Part shown: piece by piece, positions 1 to 7,992 of the stretch
Layout of the letters: each line of letters begins with the position of its first letter
Position numbering within the stretch: the stretch's first letter is position 1
Assembly (NCBI GenBank): GCA_964418595.1
Contig: CAYQMF010000045.1
Location: 1-43,553, forward strand
Reading direction: 5' to 3'
DNA: 43,553 nt
Source: CAYQMF01 sp964418595
GTDB taxonomy: Bacteria; Planctomycetota; UBA1135; UBA2386
Translations under genes and position numbers: made by a program
Notes under the pieces: generated by a model
Databases searched by the model: none
The model's input: only the letters and a program-made list of their open reading frames with translations
What the model was told of the DNA's origin: nothing

Positions 1-2
1 TC

Positions 3-344
3 GGCTGCGTCTCCGGCTTCTCCATCTACCCCAACACCAAGATGGACTGCGAGCGGATGGTCAAGATCGTGCTCGAGTACGGCGTCGAGCAGATGGTCAT
101 CAACAGCGCCGCCGACTGGGGCGTGAGCGATCCGCTGCGCGTGCCCAAGACGGTCGCGCTGCTCCGTCGGGCGGGCGTCGCCGAGTCGGACATCGAGAAG
201 CTGGTCTGGCACAACCCGATCGACTTCTTCGCGCAGTGCGGTCGCCTGGACAAGCAGGCGCTGGAGCAGCCGCCCCGCCGCAACGCGAGGGAGACGTTCG
301 AGGGAAACTCGGTGCTGCGCGGTCAGACGCCGGCCAGCCCCTGA
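3..344 (+). CDS. TatD-family metal-dependent hydrolase, EboB-like (3' end only)
   Basis: The reading frame is open from the left edge and ends at TGA 342-344, so only the C-terminal 113 residues are present. The visible part reads GFSIYPNTKMDCERM, then VINSAADWGVSDPL, then VWHNPIDFFAQCGRL. This matches the C-terminal half of TIM-barrel TatD-like amidohydrolases, and the 'NSAADWGVSDP' stretch is what I associate with the EboB member of the ebo (eustigmatophyte/bacterial operon) family. That operon serves transport or modification of a prenylated or cyclitol-type product in cyanobacteria and other phyla. The metal-binding histidines of the N-terminal half lie outside the window. The family call is firm; the Ebo assignment is an inference from recalled sequence and would be settled by finding eboA, eboC, eboD and eboE upstream. 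Confidence 0.75.
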   Translation, partial: GCVSGFSIYPNTKMDCERMVKIVLEYGVEQMVINSAADWGVSDPLRVPKTVALLRRAGVAESDIEKLVWHNPIDFFAQCGRLDKQALEQPPRRNARETFEGNSVLRGQTPASP

Positions 345-401
345 GCCGCCGAGCGCGCGCTGGCCACGTCGCGTGATCCTGCCTACCATCCCCGCCCCTC
401 C

Positions 402-1988
402 ATGGCCGACCTGTCCGATGAGATCGCGCGCCGACGGACGTTTGCGATCATCTCGCATCCGGACGCGGGCAAGACCACGCTGACCGAGAAGCTGCTCCTG
501 TACGGCGGCGCCATCCAGGAGGCAGGAGCGGTGAAGGCACGCCGCGGCCAGCAGCAGACGACGTCCGACTGGATGGACCTCGAGCGCCAGCGCGGCATCT
601 CGATCACGAGTTCGGCGCTGCAGTTCGACTACCAGGGCTACCGCATCAACCTCCTCGACACGCCCGGCCACCAAGACTTCTCCGAGGACACCTACCGCAC
701 CCTGGTCGCCGCCGACTGCGCGATGATGCTCATCGACGGCGCCAAGGGTGTGGAGACGCAGACGATCAAGCTGTTCAAGGTGTGCCGCGATCGCGGCATC
801 CCGATCATCACGATCGTCAACAAGATGGACCGGCCGACGCGGTCGCCGTACGACCTGATGGACGAGGTCGAGAAGGTGCTCGGCATCGCCTGCGTGCCGA
901 TCACGTGGCCCATCAAGGTCGACAACGAGCTGCGTGGCGTCTACGAGGTCGACCGCCGGCAGATGCACCTCTTCGAGCGCACGACGCACAACGCGCAGCG
1001 GGCGCCGGTGAAGGTCTCGGGGCCCGACGACCCGGCCCTGCGCGCGCAGGTCGGCGAGGAGGGTTTCGCGAAGCTCATCGAGGACCTCGAGACCGTCGCC
1101 ACCTGCATCGAGCCGTTCGAGGGCGCGCGCTTCCTGCGCGGCGAGATCAGCCCGGTGTTCTTCGTGAGCGCGCTGGTCAACTTCGGCGTCGAGAACGTGC
1201 TGCAGCGGTTTCTCGAGATCAGTCCCCCGCCGGGTCCCCTCGCGACCGTCGGCGGCTCGATCCCACCCGACGCACCCTACTTCACGGGGTTCGTGTTCAA
1301 GGTCGCCGCCAACATGGACAAGCAGCACCGCGACCGTGTCGCGTTCCTGCGCGTGACCTCGGGCCGCTTCGAACGCGGCATGTCGGCGTCCCACGTGCGA
1401 CTGCGGCGTGAGGTGCGGCTATCCCACCCGCATCGCTTCTTCGGTCAGGAACGGATCATCATCGACGAGGCGTGGCCCGGCGACGTGATCGGACTCATCA
1501 ACCCGGGGCTGTTCCGCGTCGGCGACGTGCTGACCGCAGGCGCGCCGTTCGAGGCGCAGAACTTCCCGCGCTTCGCGCCGGAGATCTTCGTGCAGGTGCG
1601 CGCGTTGGACCCGTCGATGAGCAAGGGGTTCGGCAAGGCCCTGGAGCAGCTCTCCGAAGAGGGCGTGGTGCAGGTGTTCTGGCCGCGGATCGGCGCGCGC
1701 GAACCGATCCTCGGCGCCGTCGGCGAGCTGCAGATCCAGGTGTTCGAGCACCGCCTGGAGCACGAGTACAACGTGAAGCTGCGGGTGCAACGCCTCGGCT
1801 ACACGCGTGCCCGCTGGATGGTGACCACGACGCCCGACCTCATCGACCTGTTGCCGATGGTCGTGAAGGACGAGTCGGGCAGACCGGTTGCGCTCTTCAA
1901 CAGCGAGTTCGAAGTCAGCTACGCGCGGGACCGCTACAAGGATCTCCAGCTCCTCGATCACCCCCCGAGCGAGGAGCAGCGGATCTGA
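402..1988 (+). CDS. prfC: Peptide chain release factor 3 (RF3 GTPase)
   Basis: RF3 is a ribosome-dependent GTPase that removes RF1/RF2 after peptide release. The 528-residue product has the family's usual length (about 529). G-domain motifs are intact: P-loop SHPDAGKTT at residues 18-26, DTPGHQDF from residue 86, and NKMD at residues 140-143. The QQQTTSDWMDLERQRGISIT stretch carries the RF3 switch I and distinguishes it from EF-G. Domain II and the RF3 C-terminal domain (GELQIQVFEHRLEHEYNV) follow. The ATG at 402 gives the family-standard N-terminus MADLSDEIARRRTFAIISHP. No clear Shine-Dalgarno precedes it. It follows the TatD-like gene by 57 bp and converges on the LolA-like gene. Confidence 0.97.
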   Translation: MADLSDEIARRRTFAIISHPDAGKTTLTEKLLLYGGAIQEAGAVKARRGQQQTTSDWMDLERQRGISITSSALQFDYQGYRINLLDTPGHQDFSEDTYRTLVAADCAMMLIDGAKGVETQTIKLFKVCRDRGIPIITIVNKMDRPTRSPYDLMDEVEKVLGIACVPITWPIKVDNELRGVYEVDRRQMHLFERTTHNAQRAPVKVSGPDDPALRAQVGEEGFAKLIEDLETVATCIEPFEGARFLRGEISPVFFVSALVNFGVENVLQRFLEISPPPGPLATVGGSIPPDAPYFTGFVFKVAANMDKQHRDRVAFLRVTSGRFERGMSASHVRLRREVRLSHPHRFFGQERIIIDEAWPGDVIGLINPGLFRVGDVLTAGAPFEAQNFPRFAPEIFVQVRALDPSMSKGFGKALEQLSEEGVVQVFWPRIGAREPILGAVGELQIQVFEHRLEHEYNVKLRVQRLGYTRARWMVTTTPDLIDLLPMVVKDESGRPVALFNSEFEVSYARDRYKDLQLLDHPPSEEQRI

Positions 1989-1991
1989 AGG

Positions 1992-2010
1992 CCGCGGCTA
2001 CTTGCCGCGG
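1992..2010. terminator. Possible small hairpin between convergent genes
   Basis: CCGCGG (1992-1997) and CCGCGG (2005-2010) are self-complementary arms around a 7-base loop, placed exactly between the convergent stops of prfC and the LolA-like gene. There is no T-tract on either side, so a terminator role is only suggested by position. Confidence 0.25.
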
Positions 2011-2882
2011 TCGGTGCCCGGCGGCTTGTCGCCAGGTGGCTTCTCGCCCGCCTGCACGCGCTTCGCTTCATCGAGCAGCGCGTTGATCTGCGCCGCCATC
2101 GGCGCGTAGTCCATCACGTCGAGGACGCGCTTGCCGCGGCTGTCGAGCTTGAACGACGCTGGGGACAGCGGGGGATCGACCTGCACGTCGTCGATCTCGA
2201 TCACGAGGATCTCCTTGCCCGCGGCGAACTGCGCCATCCGCACGACCGCCAGCGGAGTCTCGCTCACCACCACCTCCACGGTGTCGGGGTTGGGAAGGCC
2301 GGCAGCCTCCGGCTCCTGGCCGGGACGCGACGTACCTCGCAGGACCCAGTGGTCGATGCCGTCCTTGACGAGCTTCTTGTCGACCTTCAACTCGAACTGG
2401 CGCTGGAGGCTCACCAGCAACGCCGACCCGAGTGGCCCCTCGTTCTGGCCGGGGATCGCCCCCGGCATCCCATCGTCCCCCAACTGCTTCGCCGCCGCTT
2501 CGACGGTCTTGATCAGGTCAGGGCTCATGGTCGTGAACACCTCCCCCTGGATCGGGTCCAGTTCGCGCATCCACAGGCCGTCCGGCGTGCGCACGACCTC
2601 GTGTTCACCTTCCATCGCGTCCCCCATCCGCATCCGGCTCGTGGTATGGAAGTGTGTCGCCCCGAGGACACGCAGCGTGCCGCTGGTCTCGAACACCGCC
2701 CCGTCCGGGTGAGCGCTGCGTGTTCGCATCTTGACGCTCACCGCGGTGATCGCCTTCTCCTTCGCCTGGATCCGCGCGATGAGTTCGGCGACTCCGGGCT
2801 GCGGCGGCGCCGCGTCCTGCGCGGCTGGACAGGGCAGGGCCGTGAGGAGAAAAACCAGCCAGATGGATCGTTCCGTTCGCAT
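1998..2882 (-). CDS. LolA-like secreted protein (unknown role)
   Basis: A 294-residue protein starting at the ATG 2882-2880. That start gives a clean Sec signal peptide (MRTERSIWLVFLLTALPCPA, cleavage likely after AQD or nearby); a longer upstream extension of the frame is Arg-rich and overlaps the divergent gene's leader, so I reject it. The mature part begins with a helix (GVAELIARIQAKEKAI), followed by alternating short strands (SVKMRTRSAHPDGAVFETSG, TLRVLGATHFHTTSR, HEVVRTPDGLWMREL). This is the pattern of the LolA/LppX half-barrel, with a typical '...vrtpdG.w.y.p..' hairpin. It ends in a Lys/Pro-rich tail (GEKPPGDKPPG). The family resemblance is moderate. Possible roles are lipoprotein handling or envelope-stress sensing. 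It is divergent from the HEAT-repeat gene with 76 bp between starts. Confidence 0.7.
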   Translation of the reverse strand: MRTERSIWLVFLLTALPCPAAQDAAPPQPGVAELIARIQAKEKAITAVSVKMRTRSAHPDGAVFETSGTLRVLGATHFHTTSRMRMGDAMEGEHEVVRTPDGLWMRELDPIQGEVFTTMSPDLIKTVEAAAKQLGDDGMPGAIPGQNEGPLGSALLVSLQRQFELKVDKKLVKDGIDHWVLRGTSRPGQEPEAAGLPNPDTVEVVVSETPLAVVRMAQFAAGKEILVIEIDDVQVDPPLSPASFKLDSRGKRVLDVMDYAPMAAQINALLDEAKRVQAGEKPPGDKPPGTDRGK

Positions 2883-2958
2883 CGTCGGTGCGCTCTGAGT
2901 GGGCCGTAGGATACCCGCACGCCACAACTCCCGTGCCGCCCGTTCCGGCCCAAGCAGC

Positions 2959-4104
2959 ATGACCGTTCCAACCCGAGCGTTGCGTCTCCTCGCCACCGCC
3001 CTCCTCCTGGCCGCGCCCGCCGTAGCAGACGAGGTGCGCCTCACCGATGGACGCACGTTCTACGGCGAGGTGAAGAACCGGGGGGAAGTCGTGGTGGTCG
3101 AGACCAAGGCGGGGCCGGTGTCCGTTCCGCGGCGTGCCGTGCAGCAGATCCGCACCGAGTTGGAGCTCACCGCCGAGTTGGCGAACCTGGCTGCCCGCTG
3201 CGATTCCGCGTCGGCGTTCTGTCACCTCCACTTGGCGCATGTCGCTCGCGACTACGCACTCGATGCAGCGATGTGGAACCACCTCGACCGCGCACTGCAG
3301 GCCCAGGCTCGCGACTCGGTCCGCGAGCGCATCGACGAGTTCCTCGGCACGCTCGAACCAGAATTGCTCGCGGCGCGATGGCGCAAGGCGTCGGCCCCGG
3401 TGCGGGCCCGCGAGATCCTGCTCGGCCTGCCCGACGACGCCGGCATCGCGATGCGGCTCGCCGCCACGCGCGTCCTGGCCGGGCTCGATGGCGCCGACAC
3501 CGAACTGCGCACCCGGGCCCGCAGCGCCACGCTGCCGGCGCAGCGCGCCGTCGCCAATGCCGCGATCTGGGTGGGTGGATCCGACGAAGACCGCCACTTC
3601 GTGTACCGCACGGCCGTACTCGACGATGCGCCAGGGGTGCGTAGCGACGCGATCGACCTGGCGCGCCCCCACTTCGCCAAGGCCGGCACGGAGTACCTGA
3701 CCCCTGCGCTCCTGCACGACAACCCCAAGGTGCGCATGCGCACCGCGGCAGCCCTCGCCGACCTGGGCGATCCGTCGGCCGCCAGCGTTCTCGTGCGGGC
3801 GGCACCCGTGGCGGCGGTCGGTGGTGACTACGGCGGAGTCCGTGCCCACGCCGCGTTCCTCACTCAGCAGAGCTACATCCGGGACTTCGACGTGGAGGTC
3901 GCGCAGGCGTCGTTCATCGCGGACCCCAAGGTCGACGCGTTGACCTACGGCACGGTCCTGGACGTGCGCGTGGGCGCCGTGACGACGACCCGCATCCAGG
4001 TCGTCGAGGCGTTCCGCAGGGCGATCGCCAAGCTCGAGGGCGCTGATCCGGGGACCGACCCGGCGACCTGGGCGCAGTGGCTGGCTGCGCGGCGCAACTC
4101 CTGA
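2959..4104 (+). CDS. Secreted HEAT-repeat protein with N-terminal beta module
   Basis: The ATG at 2959 gives a signal peptide (MTVPTRALRLLATALLLAAPAVA) in a 381-residue product; the upstream in-frame GTG would bury it. After cleavage comes a small beta module, EVRLTDGRTFYGEVKNRGE then VETKAGPVSVPRRAVQQI. This 'DG..  G.v...  G...vp...v..I' pattern is frequent in exported proteins of Planctomycetota. The rest is helical, with HEAT-like repeats, for example around residues 200-290 (DAPGVRSDAIDLARPHF and NPKVRMRTAAALADLGDPSAASVL). No catalytic motif is seen. Probably a periplasmic scaffold; the function is unknown. It converges on thiS with 6 bp between stops. Confidence 0.8.
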   Translation: MTVPTRALRLLATALLLAAPAVADEVRLTDGRTFYGEVKNRGEVVVVETKAGPVSVPRRAVQQIRTELELTAELANLAARCDSASAFCHLHLAHVARDYALDAAMWNHLDRALQAQARDSVRERIDEFLGTLEPELLAARWRKASAPVRAREILLGLPDDAGIAMRLAATRVLAGLDGADTELRTRARSATLPAQRAVANAAIWVGGSDEDRHFVYRTAVLDDAPGVRSDAIDLARPHFAKAGTEYLTPALLHDNPKVRMRTAAALADLGDPSAASVLVRAAPVAAVGGDYGGVRAHAAFLTQQSYIRDFDVEVAQASFIADPKVDALTYGTVLDVRVGAVTTTRIQVVEAFRRAIAKLEGADPGTDPATWAQWLAARRNS

Positions 4105-4110
4105 ACAGCC

Positions 4111-4323
4111 TTACCCGCCGCCGACGAACGCCACGATCTCGAAGCGATCACCCGCAACGACCGGAGTCCCAGCATGTCGCGCCCGAGGCACCAACTCGCG
4201 GTTGCGTTCGACTCCAACACGCGGCCCGAGCACACCCAGGTGAACGAGCAAGGCCGCCACATCGAGCCCGGCCGGCACGCTTCGCTTCTCGCCGTTCACC
4301 GTGATCTCGATCTCCGGGTCCAT
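4111..4323 (-). CDS. thiS: Sulfur carrier protein ThiS
   Basis: A 70-residue ubiquitin-fold protein (MDPEIEITVNGEKRSVPAGL...) ending in ...FEIVAFVGGG. The C-terminal Gly-Gly is the residue pair that is adenylated by ThiF and turned into the thiocarboxylate sulfur donor for the thiazole of thiamine. The length is typical (about 66-70). The ATG at 4323-4321 overlaps the stop of rlmI as TGATG, indicating translational coupling. No other thiamine gene is nearby, so it may work with a thi locus elsewhere or be a ThiS-like carrier for another pathway. The fold and GG end are clear; the pathway is inferred. Confidence 0.88.
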   Translation of the reverse strand: MDPEIEITVNGEKRSVPAGLDVAALLVHLGVLGPRVGVERNRELVPRARHAGTPVVAGDRFEIVAFVGGG

Positions 4324-5504
4324 CAGTCGACGCGCTCCAGCACCACGACCTTGAGGTACTCGGTCTGCGGGAGGCTGAGCCACACCGGGTGGTCGAGATC
4401 GGCCATGATCCGCTCACGGAGTTGCACCGAGAACGGCACGCCCGCCGCCGCCTGCCGCAGCATCGTCTCGAAGCCCGGTGCGGTCATGTGGTGGCTGCAC
4501 GAGCAGGTCACCAGGACGCCCCCCGGCCGCAACAGGCGCAGTGCGTGCCCGTTGAGATCGCGGTAGCCACGCTCCGCCCCCGCCAGTTCGCGCTTGCTCT
4601 TCGCGAACGCGGGCGGGTCGACGACGATCAGGTCGAAGCTGCGGCCCGCTTCGCGCAGGCTCCGCAGGGCGTCGAAGGCGTTGGCCTGTAGCGTGGTGAG
4701 GCCGGCGAGACCGTTGCCGGTCGCCGCGGCCTGCGCGCGTGCGAGCGCAGCCTCCGATTGATCGACCGCGAGACATGACCGCGCACCACCCCGCAGGGCG
4801 GCCAGGGCGAAACCGCCCTGGTAGCTGAAGGTGTCGAGCGCCTCGCGCCCGCGCGCCAGATCCATCACGCGTCGCCGCGCGGCGCGCTGGTCGAGGTAGA
4901 ACCCGGTCTTGTGTCCGGCCATCACGTCGACCTGGTGCCGCACGCCGTGCTCCACGATCTCGACCGCGCCGACCGGCTCGCCGTGCAACACGGCAACCTC
5001 GCGCGGCAGGCCCTCGAGTCCCCGCACCCGCACGTCGTTGCGTGCGATCACGGTCGATGCGCCGGTGATCTCGAGCAACGCGGGCACGAGCACGTCGTAC
5101 GCGTGTTCGAGCGCCGCGACGGTGACCTGCACGACGAGGCAGTCGCCGTAGCGATCGACCACGAGCCCGGGCAGGCCGTCGCCTTCGCCATGCACGAGCC
5201 GGACCCCGGCCAACGGATCGAAGGTCGCGCGCCGTCGCACCGCGATCGCCACGCGCTCGCGCAACCACGCGGCAGGCTCGAGCGCGTCCGGCGGTGGCCC
5301 CACCCCGCACAGCCGCACCTGGATCTTCGAACGCGTCGAGTAGAACGCGAGCGCACTCGCGCGGCCCCGCGCGTCGATGACGCGCACCAGGTCGCCATCC
5401 GATGCCGTGGCGCGCACCAGGTCGTCGGCGTAGTACCATGGCTGACCGCGCGCGAGCAGCCGTGATGCCTCGGCGCCGAGGACCACCTCACCGACCCCCA
5501 TCAT
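4323..5504 (-). CDS. rlmI: 23S rRNA m5C1962 methyltransferase RlmI-like
   Basis: A 393-residue class I SAM methyltransferase. An N-terminal PUA domain (residues about 1-75; VVLGAEASRLLARGQPWYY) is followed by the RlmI/RlmK linker (GLPGLVVDRYGDCLVVQV) and AGHKTGFYLDQR. SAM motif I is DTFSYQGGFALAAL, motif IV is VDPPAFAKSK, and the catalytic motif VI is VTCSCSHHM with the nucleophile cysteine. The start ATG at 5504 or the next codon at 5501 overlaps the stop of the PIG-L gene (ATGATG around the TGA at 5503-5501). The frame extends much further upstream but that part is antisense-like, Arg-rich shadow over the PIG-L gene. It is coupled to thiS downstream. Confidence 0.9.
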   Translation of the reverse strand: MMGVGEVVLGAEASRLLARGQPWYYADDLVRATASDGDLVRVIDARGRASALAFYSTRSKIQVRLCGVGPPPDALEPAAWLRERVAIAVRRRATFDPLAGVRLVHGEGDGLPGLVVDRYGDCLVVQVTVAALEHAYDVLVPALLEITGASTVIARNDVRVRGLEGLPREVAVLHGEPVGAVEIVEHGVRHQVDVMAGHKTGFYLDQRAARRRVMDLARGREALDTFSYQGGFALAALRGGARSCLAVDQSEAALARAQAAATGNGLAGLTTLQANAFDALRSLREAGRSFDLIVVDPPAFAKSKRELAGAERGYRDLNGHALRLLRPGGVLVTCSCSHHMTAPGFETMLRQAAAGVPFSVQLRERIMADLDHPVWLSLPQTEYLKVVVLERVD

Positions 5505-6205
5505 CGGACTTCCACGCGGCGCAGCGCCTCGCCGTAGCCCACGCCGTTGTTGAAGATCATCGAGCGCGCCGCGTTCAAGCCCAGCGTCGGACGCAGGATG
5601 TCGGTGTACGCCAACTGGGTCGCGAAGCCGCGCAGCGCGCGCTCCTTGCGATCGATCACGTCCGTGATGTCGACGAGGACGTCGGGCACGAGGTGATTCC
5701 AGATCTCGTAGCCGAGGGCGCGACCGGGCCAAGCTCTCCGCTTGAGCGCACGGAACACCCCGCAGAACAGCGCCCGATGGTCACTGTTCCCCTCGCCTTC
5801 CCACGGCATGTAGACGATCTCCGGCGCGTACGAATCGATCTCCGCCTGCGCGAGCCCGGCCAGGAGATCGAGATCGCCGTCGGTGATCACGCAGCTGTCG
5901 GGCAGCCCCCAGAAGCCCACATCGTCGACGCCGAGTTCGTGCAGACCCGCCCTCGTCTCCGCGCGCCGTCGCTCCGTGTAACTCCCCGCATCGAACTTCC
6001 CGTCGGGATCGCCGGCCCGACCATCGCTCGCGACGACGACCCGCACGGGGTCTCCCTGCCGACGGTGCAGCGCTAGCAGCCCGCCCGGACCGATGCACTC
6101 GTCGTCCGGATGCGGGGCGAAGCACAGCACGCGCCCGGCGGGCGGCGCGCGCCAGACGTCGGGCTGCGGCGCGGACCACGGCGAATCGTCGGCTGGTATG
6201 TGCAT
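5501..6205 (-). CDS. PIG-L (LmbE-like) deacetylase
   Basis: A 234-residue zinc-dependent N-deacetylase of the LmbE/PIG-L family. The metal site APHPDDE follows the first strand (residues about 30-36), and the distal part has the conserved MPWEGEGNSDHRAL with the NSDHR/H metal-ligand motif. Family members deacetylate GlcNAc-linked substrates (GlcNAc-PI, GlcNAc-malate in bacillithiol synthesis, or mycothiol and antibiotic intermediates); which one applies here cannot be read from sequence. The ATG at 6205 is chosen because the preceding in-frame codons are basic and non-conserved. It lies in the GNAT-GNAT-PIG-L-rlmI-thiS operon and overlaps rlmI. Confidence 0.88.
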   Translation of the reverse strand: MHIPADDSPWSAPQPDVWRAPPAGRVLCFAPHPDDECIGPGGLLALHRRQGDPVRVVVASDGRAGDPDGKFDAGSYTERRRAETRAGLHELGVDDVGFWGLPDSCVITDGDLDLLAGLAQAEIDSYAPEIVYMPWEGEGNSDHRALFCGVFRALKRRAWPGRALGYEIWNHLVPDVLVDITDVIDRKERALRGFATQLAYTDILRPTLGLNAARSMIFNNGVGYGEALRRVEVR

Positions 6206-6245
6206 GCTCAGCACGTCTCTTACCACCCGTCGCCGCTGCCACCGG

Positions 6246-7274
6246 CTACAGGAGGTCGGAGTCACCCAGGGTGAGGTAGAAGTTGTCGCGGTAGTAGACC
6301 GTGTCGAGGCGGGTGGTTGCCACGACCAGGAAGTACGAAGTGCCGAGCACCATGAACCCCAGACGCTGGAACGTCAGGAAGCGCGGATCGACGTGATTGA
6401 AGAGCGTGCCGAGCACGTGCGCGCCGTCGGTCACGACCGCTCGCTCGCACTGCGCGATGAGCGCCACCGTCGCATCGTGGTCCGCCGCTGGTACCAGCCA
6501 GTCGACGATGTAGCCGGTGTTCGGCCGGAACCAGTCGCTGACGCGATACACGCACAATCCGCGCAGCACTCTCGATCCGCGCTCCCGGCACTCGAACAAC
6601 GAGTAGCGGACATCCGGGTGGTCGGCATAGCGCCAGTTGAGGTAGCGCTGGTCCCGGACGAGCGCGAGTCGCGTCTCCGCGGATAGGCGCGCCCACAGGC
6701 CATCCGCATCCGGACCGAACCGCGAGACCTGGACGACCTCGAGGTCGCCGGGCGCGCTGCGCGGCAGGAACCCCGGTCCGGTCTCGCGGAACAGGATGTC
6801 CCAGTCGCGAATGTTCAGGTAGCCGAGGTATCGCTGCCCCGCCCGCCACGCGGGGATCGGCCAGCCGAAGGTGAAGAGGTTCTGCCCCGGCTCTTCGCCG
6901 AGGAACAGGTCCATCCACAGCCGTCCGGTCTGGGCGAACAGACCCGGACGGCCGCCATGGCGACGCCACCGGGGCAGGACCACCAGATCGGCGGACTGTG
7001 AGGCCAGGTTGAGGACCCCCTCCGCCCAGATCCGCACCGGAATCCCGGCGTAGGTGCTGACCACCGAGCCATCAGCGACCTGCTCTCCCAGGGTGATCTG
7101 GATGCACGCCGTCGGGTTGTCGCGGAACTTCCACTGCCAATGCGCAAGGCTCCGCGGCGGAATGCGGCCGTCCGCGGTGGGGAACACCTGGTTGTAGCAG
7201 GTGAGCAACGCCGCCTCGTCGCCGGGGCGATACGCGCGCAGCCGAATGGGATCGACCGAGGGGATCGAACTCAC
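6246..7274 (-). CDS. GNAT-type acetyltransferase, long form (342 aa)
   Basis: Starts at GTG 7274-7272, overlapping the stop of the upstream GNAT gene as GTGA, and gives 342 residues. The N-terminus (PIRLRAYRPGDEAALLTCYNQVF) is a GNAT beta1-alpha1 with 'YRPGDE'. The middle carries DLVVLPRWRRHGGRPGLFAQ, a variant of the acetyl-CoA loop, and QRYLNWRYADHPDVRY, a signature of long bacterial GNATs found in surface-polysaccharide and aminoglycan clusters. It ends ...YYRDNFYLTLGDSDLL. The substrate is unknown; pairing with a PIG-L deacetylase downstream suggests an amino-sugar or small amino-substrate pathway. The frame continues upstream of the GTG but that is out-of-frame shadow of the preceding gene. 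Confidence 0.75.
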   Translation of the reverse strand: MSSIPSVDPIRLRAYRPGDEAALLTCYNQVFPTADGRIPPRSLAHWQWKFRDNPTACIQITLGEQVADGSVVSTYAGIPVRIWAEGVLNLASQSADLVVLPRWRRHGGRPGLFAQTGRLWMDLFLGEEPGQNLFTFGWPIPAWRAGQRYLGYLNIRDWDILFRETGPGFLPRSAPGDLEVVQVSRFGPDADGLWARLSAETRLALVRDQRYLNWRYADHPDVRYSLFECRERGSRVLRGLCVYRVSDWFRPNTGYIVDWLVPAADHDATVALIAQCERAVVTDGAHVLGTLFNHVDPRFLTFQRLGFMVLGTSYFLVVATTRLDTVYYRDNFYLTLGDSDLL

Positions 7275-7762
7275 GGTGCGATTTCGAGGGGCGGCACCGT
7301 CCCGGCGAGCCGGCGGTGCACCAGGCGCACGAGGTGGAGGTAGCCGGGCAACGGGCTCTTGCCGGCCTCGAACCCGAGCGCCTCGAACAGGCCACGCGCG
7401 GCTTCGTTCTCGCGACGGATGACAGCCCAGAGCCGCCCCCACCCGAGTTCGCGTGCCCGCACGACGGCCTGCGCGAGCAGCGCGCGCCCGACTCCTTGCC
7501 GACGCATGCCCGGGCGGACGATCAGCGTGACCTCCGCCGCGTGATCCGGGGAGACGTCCAAGCGCATGAAGCCGACCGGGTCCCGCGCGAGGTCGAGTGC
7601 CGCGGTGCACTCGATGCTCGGGTCCTCCGTGAGGCGGCGGAGCAGCCGCTCGGGCGCGAGGTCTGGCACGCCGAGCCCCGCCGCGTCCAACCACGGCCCG
7701 AGCAGCGCCAGATCTGCGCGTTCGAACCGGCGGAAGGTCAGGGATGGCTGCGGCGAACTCAC
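7271..7762 (-). CDS. GNAT family N-acetyltransferase
   Basis: A 163-residue single-domain GNAT. The beta4-alpha3 acetyl-CoA pyrophosphate loop is seen as VRPGMRRQGVGRALLAQAV (consensus R/Q-x-x-G-x-G/A), followed by AVIRRENEAARGLFEALGF, the usual alpha4 segment. The start is GTG at 7762-7760. It is the first gene of the minus-strand operon, with its stop overlapping the start of the long GNAT. The acceptor substrate cannot be told. It is divergent from nusA with a 230-bp intergenic region. Confidence 0.85.
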   Translation of the reverse strand: MSSPQPSLTFRRFERADLALLGPWLDAAGLGVPDLAPERLLRRLTEDPSIECTAALDLARDPVGFMRLDVSPDHAAEVTLIVRPGMRRQGVGRALLAQAVVRARELGWGRLWAVIRRENEAARGLFEALGFEAGKSPLPGYLHLVRLVHRRLAGTVPPLEIAP

Positions 7763-7806
7763 GGGGCGGAGCTTACTGCCGGTACGTGGCCGTCGAACGC
7801 AAATCC

Positions 7807-7834
7807 TTGACCACGCTCACGCTCGACGTAGCAT
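7807..7834 (+). promoter_or_regulatory. Candidate sigma70-type promoter for nusA operon
   Basis: TTGACC (7807-7812) and TAGCAT (7829-7834) are separated by 16 bp, about 160 bp before the nusA ATG and upstream of the leader hairpin. The -35 is good and the -10 is moderate for a GC-rich genome; there is no experimental support. Confidence 0.35.
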
Positions 7835-7846
7835 GGTCGCCCTTCG

Positions 7847-7887
7847 CCGGCCCGTGATGCACTCGCCTTCGGTGCATCGCGTGCCGG
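7847..7887 (+). promoter_or_regulatory. Strong leader hairpin upstream of nusA
   Basis: Arms 7847-7862 and 7872-7887 pair over 16 positions with one mismatch (52C/82T) and one G-U, around a 9-base loop. The core is GATGCAC/GTGCATC and the outer part CCGGC/GCCGG. No T-run follows it, so it is not an ordinary intrinsic terminator. It lies in the 230-bp gap between divergent GNAT and nusA and would be in the 5' leader if the promoter at 7807-7834 is used. Confidence 0.55.
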
Positions 7888-7992
7888 AACTCCGAGCGCT
7901 CCGTTCGCCCAGCGCCGGTTCGGTCGATGCCAACGGCCGATTCCGGTGTCGGGGTGGCGGTGCGTTCCGCTGTACAGTTCGACCAAGCTCCG

